Assembly: GCA_038025085.1 (NCBI GenBank)
Contig: CM076139.1
Coordinates: 43,194,807-43,258,806, forward strand
Reading direction: 5' to 3'
From: Tetragonia tetragonoides
Taxonomy: Eukaryota > Streptophyta > Magnoliopsida > Caryophyllales > Aizoaceae
DNA: 64,000 nucleotides
Shown: positions 45,622 to 57,538 of the stretch, piece by piece
Layout: every line of letters starts with the position of its first letter
Position numbering within the stretch: the stretch's first letter is position 1
Notes under the pieces: model-generated
What the model was told of the DNA's origin: nothing
Databases searched by the model: none
What the model saw: the letters and a program-made list of their open reading frames with translations, nothing else
Made by a program: the position numbers and the translations under genes

Positions 45622-48600
45622 TTTCTTAGCACTAATTCAGGTTAATGTGTTGTACTTATTCTATCAATGGGGATTTTCATTTTTTGGTTGGCAATTCAGA
45701 GTCCTTTTAGCAGACCTGGGCATCTTGCTTTTATTTTTACTTTGAATTATTCTTCTGACTGAACCTTTGTGAACAGTGAACACAAGGCTACAGAAATGGA
45801 GCAAAGTTGTAGAAACTAAGATATTGAAATTTTGAGGCTAAGGTCATTTCTTCTACATAGTGAAAATTCATATTTGTATCTGTCTGTAATTGCTCATTTT
45901 TGTTTCCAGTCCACTAACTTCATCCATCTTTCGTATTTTTGACCAAACAGGACAAGTTCTGGCGTGTCGCGTGTGTGTAATGGTTGTGCTCCTTCATTTT
46001 GCTCTTTCTGCAAAGAGCTATACAAACAACATTATACATAAAAAAAAAAAAAAAAAAAAGGTAAGCCAAAAAAAACTTCCACATCTGTGATTGTTTTAGA
46101 TTTTTTTTTTCTTTGTTTGTGAAAAATAGTGTGCTTTCTTTGATAACAGAATACATTTCAAGCAAAAATTGACAGTCTTAACCGTGATCTTTATGTTCTA
46201 GGCAAACTGGAAAATGCAGAGACTGTTTTTTTCTCCTCACCTCCTTCCTTTTACGATCTGCTTTTTTCTTTTTCTTTTTTCAATTTTTGTATCCGTTACT
46301 GCGTTCAATCTTTGTAAATGGGCTTTGCTTCTTCACTTAAAAGAAGCATAAATAAAATGACGATGTCATATCAATGCAAGCAGATTTGTTGTCTGCTCCA
46401 AGAGCCCTGGATGACCATGGAAGCAATCCAGAGAGAGAATTATGAAGTAATGGGATGCTGAGGTTAGTCTCAGTGACAATGTACCAGAATCATTCATTTT
46501 GAATTTTCAATTTAGAGCTTTTGTTTAACGATGTAGGTGGGTAAAGAATGAAGATGGCCTTTGTACATACTACTCCATTCGGCTATTGGTTGATTGGTTC
46601 TTAGGCTGCTGTACTGGACTCATGATGGTTGGTACTACTAATTAGGCTTGACTTTCTCCTCCTCTGTTCTTTCTGGGTTGAATTGGTGATAAAGGTTGAA
46701 ACTTCTGACTGTATTTTTTTTTTTTTTTTTTTTGATCAACAACTGTATATGGTCTTGTGTCCCTGTTGTGTTTTAGTTGCCCATTTAAACTTTGGAGTAG
46801 TTTTTCAGTTGGCCATGTAAAATTTCGTTAGAACTTGGTTTTGTTGATGACGTATAAAAATACATCTCAATTTTGTACTCAGTTGAGTACATGGAGGTGA
46901 TTTTATTAGGTTTGAGAGTTTATGAAGGACGTTTTTTAAAAAATGAAATGGATTGCTCTTTTATAGTTGGGACTATAATGGCTCTTCATCTTGCGATCTA
47001 CTCAAGGCGACTTTCTCTCATTGGGCTATCTCTTTGGGTTTTTAATGTGTGATTTGGTGACTACAAATAGCTGCGGGAGAGTTGGATACGGCGACCGCTC
47101 CCTGTTGTGTTTTAATTCCTTTTTTTTTTCTTTGATAGTTTTTTAGTAGTTGTCAATCCAAAATCTCATATGCAAACTTGGTTTGGTAATGTAGTTTTGG
47201 GGAAAATTTTATAATCCTGATATTTTGTGTGTGTGTGACTCAGGATTTGTCGAGTCTCTTGATCACATATCTTAAAGATAATAAAAGAGTACATCTGCTT
47301 AATTATGTTTTGAGGTTAGGTTCTGCGTAACATGTATTAACTCAATCATTTTCTATGTTTCTATTTATTTTCAAAAATTATCCAGCAGAGCAGAATGCAT
47401 CGTGTGGGGAGCTCCAAAAAGGAGAAAACCAAGGAAGAAGGATTATATGGGAGACGCTTTCCAACAATAAAATGGCATCGAGCTTGCAATGGATGAATGT
47501 GCTATACTTTTCAACCATATGCGCATAGACTAAAACGAAATGCTCAGAGAACTGTTGTTTCTTCAGAAAATCAGACCAAAGCCTTCCTACCAATGTCAAA
47601 TACAATGCTTCTACAAGGATCTCATTATAGGAGTAGACAGTAGTGAAGTGCATTGCGTGTACTAAAATCAGAAGGGAAAAAATAGAAAAAAAAGAAGAAG
47701 AGAGTAAGCCTTTGTCATTCTTAGCTTTTGTTTAATCTTTGGGGGTCGCCCCTCAACTAAACTATGTTGGATTGGTTTTTTGTTTTGACTTTTATCTTAC
47801 TTATATTCAAAAGTCCTTTAAATTATGGGTTCATAAGTATGTAACCAACCAGATATTCCTCATGAATAATATCAAAAAGATTTTATAGTAAAAAATATCA
47901 AACTCATAAGTTTCAAGTTTAATTGAACTAGCAAAAGAGCCAAGTAAGCAACTTCCATTTAACAATTCAATTAACACTATATTTTAGGATATTGTGTTAA
48001 CCTACTTTTTCTAATCGTATTTTTATCTGATCAATATTTTTTTTTTGTGTTTATTAGAAATGTATATTGTTACTGAAAAGTACGTAAGTAAGACACATCA
48101 TGTACGAATGCTAAGAAAATATTCTATTTAAACTTGAAAAAATTTAAATTTGAGAGACAAATATTTTTATTCAGCTAATTCCATATAGTATACTTTTGAT
48201 TTAAAAATATTTGATCAATTATTTTAGTCATTACCGTGCATCTCACGGGTACTAAACTAGTTAGAGTATTAAACGGAACAAACTTTCCTTCGTTTAATTT
48301 CGTTGAAGGTAAATTTGTAAAAGAAAATTATCACACTCGAAAGTTTTAGTGCTAAATTTCATTCACCGGAAAAGTTCATTTCGGAAGGGGGTGTCGAAAA
48401 TTTTGGTCTGATGATTAACGTTGGTGGCCCATTTGGTGGTGGTCTTTAATTCATGCATGGTAGGGGTGAATGTTGGTTCCAACACTGCAACGTATGGGGA
48501 AGAGAGAGTGAGTAATTGTTAGGGTCAATTTACTATGAATTTTGAATCTGAAATTTCAAAAGTCGAGTTCAAATTTTGAATTAAAAATGAATCTGCTAAT

Positions 48601-48691
48601 GTCATGCTTTATGCAAGTTGGCTTGGTAAAATGGGTGAGGATCCTCTGTTGTCCTTCAAAAACAACAGAGATACTGAGATACAATCCTTGC
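45622..48691. other. Intergenic or intronic/UTR sequence, no recognised gene
   Basis: No protein family was recognised. There is an A-run at 46040-46058. At 46715-46741 a 27-bp T-rich insert sits between direct repeats ACTGTAT (46708-46714 and 46742-46748). A short open stretch at about 46375-46450 (ADLLSAPRALDDHGSNPERE) could be an exon of the gene hinted at near 40600, but evidence is weak. The minus-strand open frame 47378-47653 (91 codons) matches nothing I know. Confidence 0.3.
48234..48260 (+). mobile_element. Helitron 3' terminus (5' end not found)
   Basis: A CCGTGCATCTCACGG stem-loop is followed by GTACTAAA and CTAG, then T, the standard Helitron 3' signature. I could not identify the matching 5' TC end upstream, so the extent of the element is unknown. 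Confidence 0.5.
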
Positions 48692-49226
48692 TAGGGGTGT
48701 AACCGAGCCGAGTTGAGCCAGACCTGGCTCGGGCTCGGCTCAGTTTGTTTTGGCTCGGCTCGGGCTCGGCTCGGTTTGTTTTGGCTCGGCTCGGGCTCGG
48801 CTCAAAGCTCACCGAGCCGGAAAAATCATGGCTCGAACTCAGCTCGATTTAGGCTCGTGGCTCGCCTCGACTCGGTTTGGCTCGGCTCAAATTCAAACTC
48901 ATCATTAGAAACGTTAGAAAAAATTGATTTAAAATAATTGCAATTGAATTTGACTATAAGTGATCCCTTGCACGTTCTCATATGAAAAAAAAATCCTTAA
49001 AAAATAAGAAATCTCTAAAAATATTTAGTGATTTTCTTTGAATAGAGAGGAAAATTAACTAAATCGAACCAACCGAGCCGAGCCATAGTAGGCTCGGGCT
49101 CGGCTCGGAAAGCATTCGAGTCGGCTCGGGCTCGGCTCGAGCTCGGTTTGACTCGAGCTCGAGCCGAGCTTTGACCGAGCCGAGCCCGAGGGCTCACCGA
49201 GTCGGCTCGACTCAGTTACACCCCTA
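48692..49226. mobile_element. hAT-type MITE rich in GGCTCG repeats
   Basis: 535 bp with inverted ends TAGGGGTGTAAC and GTTACACCCCTA; the match extends imperfectly to about 26 bp. The arms are dominated by GGCTCGGGCTCG-type repeats (plus strand left, complement right). Flanks share CCTTGC but offset, so the 8-bp duplication is imperfect. Confidence 0.75.
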
Positions 49227-49347
49227 AATTCCTTGCAATAATATCACCATAGAATTGGTCTTCCTCTTTCTTGGACCCTTGGACTATAGGGGAATTTAGG
49301 AGGTTGGAGGAGAGATATAGAGAGAAGAGATGATTGATCCTTTTCTG

Positions 49348-49888
49348 TAGAGCTGATCAGGGTCGGCCCGAGAAGCCAGGTCCTCCCGGCCCGCAATTTG
49401 GGCGAGTATGGACAAGATTTTTGAATTTTTTTTATTTAATGGACGGGTTTAGCACGACTCGTTTAAATAAATGGGCAAACAAGGACAACACAAAATGGCC
49501 CATGGGCGAGCCCGCCCCGCCCGTTTATTAGCTTTTACCTAATAAATTGTGAGTTTTATTGTTTGTTTGTGTGTTGTTAAGACTTATTTTGGGTGAGAAA
49601 ATATCAAAATCATGATTATGTGGAGTATTAATTGATTTTGGAGTTAAGTTGTATATTATAATAAAATTAATTATTGTAAACCCAAAAAAACTTCTAAAAT
49701 TTAATTGGAATATAGTTTTAAAAAAACTCGTTAGCCCACGGGCAAGCCTGACTAGTTAATAGGGCGAGCCATGACAACAATTTTGAGTCCTGATGGGCGG
49801 ACATAACAACAATTTTTAGGCATGTGGACACATTTTTCATCATAAGCCCGGTCTATGTCCAGCCCGAGCCCGCAAATAACCACCTCTA
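49348..49888. mobile_element. Candidate hAT-type MITE
   Basis: Ends TAGAGCTGATCA and GGTTATT...CACCTCTA form only partly matched inverted termini; the arms are rich in GGCCCG/CGGGCC words. No convincing 8-bp duplication was found. Confidence 0.45.
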
Positions 49889-52193
49889 CTCTGCTATAAC
49901 AACAGGGATCTGAACTCTAGTAGAATATTCTTCTTTTTCACCACATGGAGGATTGACAATAAATGTGTATTTCTTACTACATACACATTGTGTATCTGTA
50001 GACTTTTCCATATAATGAGGTGATTAGTGTCTCTTGTCTTCAACTTAATTTTGTTGATAATTAATGTTGATTCATGTGACTTCTATGATTGATTTGTTGA
50101 TTTGTTTTAAACTTGGTTGAACTTTATAAATTTTTGTTTATCTAACTTGTATTTTTTGTTTGAAATTATTATTTTGAATGAACATATTGTAAATAAGTTG
50201 AAGAGAATATAGGCTAAACATTTATAAGACCTATAAAAAATTGACGGACCAGTTTTTTAGGGTTCTGAAAAAAAAAAATTCAAGCCTATATCCAATTTGA
50301 CCCTAACCCATTTAAACCGTCAACTCTTCAGTTTGACCAAAAAAATTGAATAACATCTCATGTAATGTATAAAAGATAGAATGGAAGAAAGCCTTATTTC
50401 GAGTAAGATAATTTTAAAATTAATTTAACAATATTTTTATATTATTCTCCCCTCATTGGTTCCCTGCCTTTGTAATATATATAGAAAATATGTATTCATA
50501 ATCTTAGTTTTTTTTTTTTGAAATAAAAACAAGTTTTATTTAATATAAAAGCCATCCGGTACTTACAAGATGAAGAGAATACATCGATAAGCAAAAATAT
50601 GAGATGCTAACAATTGACATCATAATCACTAAAATGAAAGAGATCCATAAAGTTACTCCACTGAAAATCGACCAGAGATCAAACATGACTTTTTGTATAC
50701 TTGCCAAAACCTCTTTGGGTCCCTTCCATAAAACTACTATGAACATCAAGATCAGATGAATGGAACTGCTTTCGATTTTTGATACCCTTGAAAAGGCCAT
50801 AAAGAATTCCATGAGTGTTACCATTCAACCAAGATTAAACTTGAGACAACTCTTACAATGAAGAGACAAACACAACTCACCAAAAAAATGAGACAAACTA
50901 CAAACTCACCAAAAAGTGAGACAAATCTATTGAAAATACTAAAATTAACAACAATTTTTAAACAATAATAATAAAACTAAAAAGATATCTACATAAGAAA
51001 TTGGTTAGAAATCACTATATTTTTGAAGAAATCTAGTAATTTTTAACCGAGATTACCAAAAGAAAGCAAGAATGGAAAAAGAGATGAAGGAACTGCTTTG
51101 GAGAGAGAGAAAAATAAAGAATGAAAAACTTTACTTTTAGTAAAACTTTAAATATTGTAAAACTTTACTTAGTGATTTTTTTTGGAGCGTTATTTAGTTC
51201 CTCATTTGAACAATATATTTGTTAAGAATTAATGGAGGAAAACAAATTCTTTTTTTTTTGAATGCACAGCCGCAAAGCGGCATTACTCCATTGATAACTT
51301 CAAAGTATCGGACATAATAAGCCTGAACATCTGACGGAAAATCTGAAATCCAAAAACGACACCCAATCTCCCAAGGCTCCATAAATAACGCTTGTCAATC
51401 AGTGGGTCCATTCAAAGTCGACAATTCTAAGTCCGAGTTGACCCTTTCTTAACCCGAACCCGAAATCAGGCCCGAAAATGATTCTAACTCGTTGTAATCG
51501 AATCCAAAGCCGACCCGCTCGACAACTTTAAATCAGAGTGTTGTGCCTATTCTCACAGCTTGTTTGGTTATAATAGGTAGATTGGAAAGGAAAAACAATG
51601 AAGGGAAGGAAAGAGAAAGAAAAGAAAAAGAATTATGTTTCCTACTTTTGGTCGTATAAGAAGGAATTGAAAGAAAAATAACATTTTCCATGTTTGGTTG
51701 GTGGAATTTGGAAGGAAAAAAAAAATGACACTTTTAAACCCACTTTTCGTCCAAATTCCACCAATTTCCTTTACCATCATTTCCTTTTCCATCATTTCAT
51801 TTCCTTTTCTTTCACTTCCTTTTTATAGTTAATAGATTTCTTTTCACTTCCTTTTCTTTTCTTCCTTTCCTCGCATTTCCTCTCTACCAAAATTGCTCTC
51901 AGCCTCTAGCTTAGTTTAATGAGTTTCAATTTAACATCATTTAACATCAGCTCCTCAAATGAATTGAACTTTGAACCAGAGTTCTCTTTCCACCCAGCTC
52001 TACTTTCCTCTCGGTTGTTCCGCCTTCCAAACTAGTCAACACTATTGACTTTTGGCTCTTTCATCCACAATCAAACCACTCGAAAAGCACACAAAACTTA
52101 TCTTGGTGGTGTTCGAATTCGCAGCTAAATCTGAAGGCCATTGTTGGGACTGTGGAAGGTCCAATTTTGTTGCACTTGCATTTATGTGATTAT
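49889..52193. other. Intergenic with two minus-strand retroposon tails
   Basis: T-runs at about 50511-50520 and 51249-51260 are followed by sequence that reads on the minus strand as the 3' ends of retroposed copies. The second includes ATGCCGCTTTGCGGCTGTGC before its A-tail, which I associate with plant LINE/SINE ends. A minus-strand 94-codon frame (50540-50824) may belong to the first. No host gene was recognised. Confidence 0.35.
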
Positions 52194-52201
52194 GGTACAT
52201 C

Positions 52202-52872
52202 TAGACCTGTCAATTCTCGACCCGATCCGTTTTTTCAAGGTCCTGACACTGATTTTCCGACCTGGAACCCGGTTTGACCCGCAAAATAGAACAATTTGTA
52301 ATTATATATAAAAAGTTCAACTAAGTTATCCTAAAAAATCATATAAAACTTTTTTTTGTGTTTCATTAACTTTTTTTCTACATATTTTGTTCTCTCAAAA
52401 TGAGAAATTTTGCTCTTAACTACCCTCAAATGGGAGAAATTTTTGCATAGTCAAGGAGCACTGCTCCCTCTTCTCACAAAATAAGTGGAGCTCACTCTAA
52501 ATTCAAGATAATTTTCTATTTTGTGACAGGAGGGAGCAGTGCTCCTGGACTATACAATAATTCCTCCTCAAATGGACGGAATTATATTGTGCAACTTATC
52601 GAATAATTAAACAAATATAAAAAATATCATATAGGGGTATATACATTCCAAAACGTGAATAAAATACGTATGTAGTTAATACAAGTTATAGATTAGAGTA
52701 TATGTGTACAAATATACCGTTTGAAAACATAAATTAACTATATAATTGACGAATAAAATTTAAAAATTTGGGTCACCCGACCCGATGGGTCGACCCGAAC
52801 CCGACAACACTGGGTCAGGGTCAAGCATTTCTCAACCCGAATCCGACCCGCCCGACCCAATTGACAGGCCTA
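52202..52872. mobile_element. hAT-type MITE upstream of F-box gene 1
   Basis: 671 bp with inverted ends TAGACCTGTCAATT and AATTGACAGGCCTA (one difference) and an exact 8-bp target duplication GGTACATC (52194-52201 and 52873-52880). GACCCG/CGGGTC words fill both arms. It carries a smaller nested hairpin element at 52444-52556. Confidence 0.92.
52444..52556. mobile_element. Small hairpin MITE nested in the hAT MITE
   Basis: 113 bp whose ends (TGCATAGTCAAGGAGCACTG and its near-complement at the right, via CAGTGCTCC and GACTATACA) pair over about 45 bp. No clear target duplication was found. Confidence 0.55.
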
Positions 52873-53025
52873 GGTACATCTGATGGTGGAGATCCTTCTC
52901 TAAAGTCACGATGGCTATAGATCATGGTAATTTCATTTGGGTAACTTTCTGTTTTTGTTTTCCATCAATTTTCTTGTTACAAAACAGACATTTCAATTGT
53001 TGGGTAAAATCATAGTAGTACTATT

Positions 53026-54188
53026 TTGAGTGACCCACTGAAATTCCAAACCCTTAAGAAGATGGTGCCATATGACAAGTATATTCCAGCTGAAGTATTG
53101 ACACAAGTATTTGTGAGACTTCCTGTGAAATCCTTGTTAAGATTTAGGTGTGTCTCCAAAACTTGGCTCAACATAATTGACAACCCTGATTTCATTTCTA
53201 TGCATTGCAATCATACTAAGAACAAGAACAATGATGAAGAAAAGTGTTGTTATTTCTCAATTTTCCAAGGGGAAGAAGAACATGGAGAGGAATTGTCTTT
53301 CACAATACATGGAAGTGACACATTAAAGACATCATGTGCAGTTCCTAAAGTTATGATTAATATTCCTGAACCTTACCGTCCTCGTGCTGGCCTTGATGGG
53401 TTGATCTTAATATTGTTGCAAACCCCCAAGGAAGATATCCTCCATCTGTGGGACCCTTCAATTAGAAAATACGTTTTACTTCCTCCATGTCCGATGGCGA
53501 TTAGCTACTTTCATGTGTTTGTTGTAGGATTTTGCCCTTCCAGTAATCAATATAAGGTGTTTGTGTTTCAATTTTATGTTGTTATGAAAAAATATGGCCC
53601 GTCATTTGCTGTTTATGGACTCAATGATGGCTGTTCGAGGAGGAGTACCAGGGGCATGGATGTGGTTGATTGGCCTAACAACAGTATTAGTTATGAGTGT
53701 GTTTCTACGAAAGGGGCTGCACACTGGCTAATGAGTTAAGAACGTCAAGGGCCTTACACCCATGTTGTTTCTTATGACTTCAATGCCGAAGAATTAGCTT
53801 TCTGGAACTCCCATATAATAACGAGGTTGAAATCTGGTCGTTGCTTTCCCCCCTAGGTGAATCGGTTGCAGTTCTGAGTATTTCCCTTGTAAGTGTGTGC
53901 ATATGGGTAATGGATAAAGATGGAGGGAGGGAGCAGTGGTATACTTGGTATTCAGGCGATTCTAGTTGTGATGTTTATGGTTTCTTCTTCGAAAAGTACA
54001 AAGCAATGAAGATTTGTTTTCTTGAGAAGAGCAGTGTGTTTTTGATAAGGTTATATGAGAAACTGATGTGGTACAATATCAGAAGTCATGAAATACAGCC
54101 TGTTGCAAAATCTAATTCTCTGAGCGACATTTATACAGAGAGAGTTTGTTGTTGTGGAGATGAAAAGGAGTATGAGCCCAAACTTTGA
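53026..54188 (+). pseudogene. F-box protein with F-box-associated domain (copy 1), inactivated
   Basis: Possible starts are 53026 (MSDPLKFQ) and 53062 (MVPYDKYIP); the second aligns with copy 2. The F-box is near the N terminus: IPAEVLTQVFVRLPVKSLLR, FRCVSKTWLNIIDNPDF. An F-box-associated region follows with LHLWDPSIRKYVLLPPCP, FVVGFCPSSNQYKVFVFQFY and GMDVVDW. In-frame TAA at 53737-53739 after HWLMS and a one-base loss near 53795 shift the rest to another frame (ESVAVLSISLVSVCIWVMDK to the stop at 54188). F-box proteins of this kind recruit substrates to SCF ubiquitin ligases; this copy could make only a truncated 237-residue product. It is a tandem duplicate of 58469-60463. Confidence 0.85.
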
Positions 54189-55199
54189 CAGCAGTAGAGA
54201 TGGATGATTTTTAAGACGACAGGTGAGAACGATAATGAATCTTGAGCATGTGAGCACTTGCATATATTCCAAGTTCTATGAATGGTCAATTGTCAAATAA
54301 TGTTAGTAAGCATTAAATTTGAGTTTGGAACTTGCAATGTACACAGATATCAGCTCTTTATTGATGTTGTACAATTCCATTTTTATGGACTTTGGCAATA
54401 AGAACGAGGAAGCTATAGAGTAAAGCTACTAAATAACAGACCCAAAGATCTACTCAAAGTTGATGAATTTTGGAGCAGTTTTATAGTAGTATGAAGTGAG
54501 CTCGTCTTTGAATTTATCATCATTGTCAGTTCTCCTGATTCAAAAGTTTTCAAGATTCGTTATATAGGACTGTTGCAAGTGGCATAATCGCTACTTCTCG
54601 TCCTATAGTTTGTACTTTACTCCGCATTGTTTACACTATTGTTTCTTCATATAACGTGGAGGATATGGAAAGGGAAACTCACTCCTTTTATATTACTTGG
54701 CTATGGCAGGATGCCCGTAACACTTTGATGCTACTAGCTGATGAAGGTGATCGTTTTGGTTTTGTTTTGATGAGACAGCAGGGGCGATTATATCTCGAAA
54801 TATGATGTACTTCGTATGTGACAGAGTAGGACTACTCTAGAACCTAGATGGTAAGTAAGAGAGTCAAACTTTAATTGTTGTATCAATTTTACTTGAGAGT
54901 GTGCATTATGCAAGTATTAATGATATGAAATATGATTTTCTTTTGGTAAGATGCTACGGTGTTTGTGCTTTATTTTGCTGAAATTCTCATTAGAATTGGT
55001 TGTCCTTCAGTCCAATGTTAACATTCAGAGTAACTTATCACTATGATACATAATGGAGCTTCTGATAGCTGTTCATTAAGAAAATGAATGTGAAATAAGA
55101 GAACTGTTGTGGATATGGTCAGTACGCACCTCTGCATTAGTTAGGAGCACCACTGATGATAGAGTTCTCCTGCATAAGCCTCGCCCCCTACATCAAACA
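54189..55199. other. 3' flank of F-box copy 1, duplicated
   Basis: Non-coding but clearly similar to 60464-61400 (for example TATATTACTTGGCT, GGCAGGATGC, GATGCT...CTAGCTGA words in the same order). The duplicated unit therefore extends about 1 kb beyond the coding sequence. Confidence 0.6.
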
Positions 55200-55880
55200 C
55201 TTGAGTGCTGCTGATTATACTATTATTGCTGAGAAGATGGCTTCTAAGATCCATCACTAGGCTCTATGTAGGAACTTTCTGTGGTGTGGCCATGATTGAC
55301 TCACTTAAAGCTACTGTAAGGCTTGGCAGTTGGCACGATCTTTGTCAACCTAAACTCAATGGTGGGTTGGTTTTAAGCATATTTTGAGTAGGATTCGCAC
55401 AAAAACAAAAACAAAAAATGTCTCCGAGCTTCTACCAATTGTGGCTTTAAGTGGTAATTTTCTTAAGAGCAAAATGGGTGCTTTGAGATATTTGTTACAA
55501 GATTCTATTTGGGACATTGAGCTTAGAATCATTATATATGGAGTTCCAAGAAGCTGCATGATGGGGAACTGTTTTGCTCTGTGAGCCTGCTCGTTTCTCA
55601 GCAAGAGGTGCTTATCTCACTCTTCAACCTCCTGCTACCTCTTGAAATTTGGCCAAAGATGAATTTGGGTGGAATTGGCTACCCAAAACATAGCTTATTT
55701 ACATGGTTAGAGTGACTAAAAGAGGAGTTCTGGCTGATCTGTTGTGTCAAATATGTAAGGCTGAACTGAAGATCATCAGCGTATTTGGCATCAGGTCTGC
55801 ACTTCTCTCCAGGCCACCTCCTATGGTCTAGTCTGATGTTTTGAAATTGGTGGGGAATTCTTGGTGGGCAGCTTAACAAT
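55200..55880 (+). mobile_element. Degenerate LINE fragment (RT C terminus to zf-RVT)
   Basis: In mixed frames it shows RNFLWCGHD, ATVRLGSWHDLCQPKLNGGL and PKHSLFTWL-like pieces, matching the region after RT in plant LINEs. There are many stops and frame changes. Confidence 0.45.
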
Positions 55881-57538
55881 TAAGTCCATGAGGAAAGTTG
55901 GTTTTACAGCTTGTCTCTATCATCTGCAAGAATTATTTGATTTTTGGAGGTACTAGACCTTATAGTTCCTCCACTGTACAGATTTTTTTTAGCCTAAAGT
56001 GCAATTAATTTTTCTGTACATAGGAATAAAACATACTAGTAAAAGGAAAGTTAGAGAGTGGTGTGCTCGGATGAATATTGAGCCTGGTCTCGTACATAAA
56101 AGTCGAAGATGTGAGTTGATTACAATCTTTGATTTGCCCTGAGGCATATGGCGTAGTTACGAAGGGTAAGGCCATAGTCGTAGGTTCGATTCCTGGCTGC
56201 TGCATTGTACATCTGACTAACTCCTCCATCAGGTTCAGGGCAGGGTCCATAAGGGCGCTCAGAGGAAGCGTAATTCCTTTTTACAACCTTCAATTTGTTA
56301 GAGCATCAACAATAATAGTGACTAAAATTTTAGTCACCACCCAAAAAGTACAACTTAACTAAAAAATTTAACTCACAATGGTGACAAACAAATAATTAAG
56401 TCATGACCAAAATAGAATTCAGTCAAGTTGTGACTAATGTCATGACTAAATTTTGCTGGGGCCCACAAGGAGCAATGGTGACTAAAATTTTCCAACGCCT
56501 TTTTATTTTTCAAAAAATTTAAAACATATAAAAAAATAACCAAAATTCATAACTTTTTGTTATCTATAAGTTGACACCAATAATTACCATCATCACTGTC
56601 GCTTTCTGCACAATCAGAACCATAAAGAGCCATAAGGGTCTGCAAATGCAACACAACTATGAACTGCCACAACAATTGCCAATAGCCTTCAGATGTGGTT
56701 TTCACTTGCCATGAAGTTTTCTTTGCCTGATTAGTTTGATTGAAGAACTAGAGGAGAGATGGGTTGGGTGGAGCACAATAAGTGTGGTTTAGTTCATTAC
56801 CAGACCTAAATACAGTACAACCATCTACCAACTACTCTGCTATTAAATGCTACCAATAGGTCCAATACCATTGTTTTAATTTTTAATCCATCCCCTGACT
56901 TGTATATTGTAACTTCCAACTTATCGATTGATTTAGTGCTCATGTTGGTTGTTCTTAAAGAGAAGAGTTGTATTTCGGTTTTATGGAACTTCTATGCATA
57001 ATGCTTGAAGCAAATTTATTAGGATATATTTTACAAAGATTACATGTTACTAAATATCACACTTTATTAAACCATTTATTATCTGATTCATCCGTTAAAT
57101 CGTGGATGACGGATGGAGTGGATGACGCGGATGATGATTCATTTGCCCCGAATCAAATCCATTTATATCCCTAATCTAGGTAGATCTAAGTAAATAATAG
57201 CTTGCTACATTTTTGTGAAAGCCCGTCCTGTACTCCTGTTTACCCAAAAAATAAACGGAACCTATACATCGAAATTGTAAAAGAGGCAAAGCAACAGGCA
57301 GTAATTACCCCTAAGAGCATCAACAATGGTAACCTAAAATTCTAGTCAAGACCAATTTTCTTTCTTCTCCATATCATTTCCCTTCATTTTCATGATATTA
57401 TTCAATCTCCTTACACTATGGTGACCTAAATTTCTTGACATGACAAATTTTCTATTTTTCAATATCACATTTTCTTTCTCCTACTCTATACATTGTATAA
57501 TAATCTAAGTATATAATTAATATTGATGTTCAAATGGT
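55881..57538. other. Intergenic with MITE-like and tRNA-like remnants
   Basis: At about 56150-56210 the plus strand has a B-box-like GTAGGTTCGATTCCTGG, a possible SINE remnant. A perfect 20-bp palindrome centred on AAAATTTT lies at 56319-56338 just after TTAGAGCATCAACAAT. A second GAGCATCAACAATGGT lies at about 57317, as in Tourist-type MITE ends. No gene was seen. Confidence 0.35.

Noticed and set aside
47378..47653. 91-codon minus-strand gene
   Set aside because: No recognised family, no promoter or splice signals, isolated in non-coding sequence.
49348..49888. Confident hAT MITE call
   Set aside because: Ends match only partly and flanks do not give an 8-bp duplication; kept as a low-confidence feature.
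55384..55584. 66-codon ORF as a gene
   Set aside because: It lies within a decayed LINE fragment in mixed frames.
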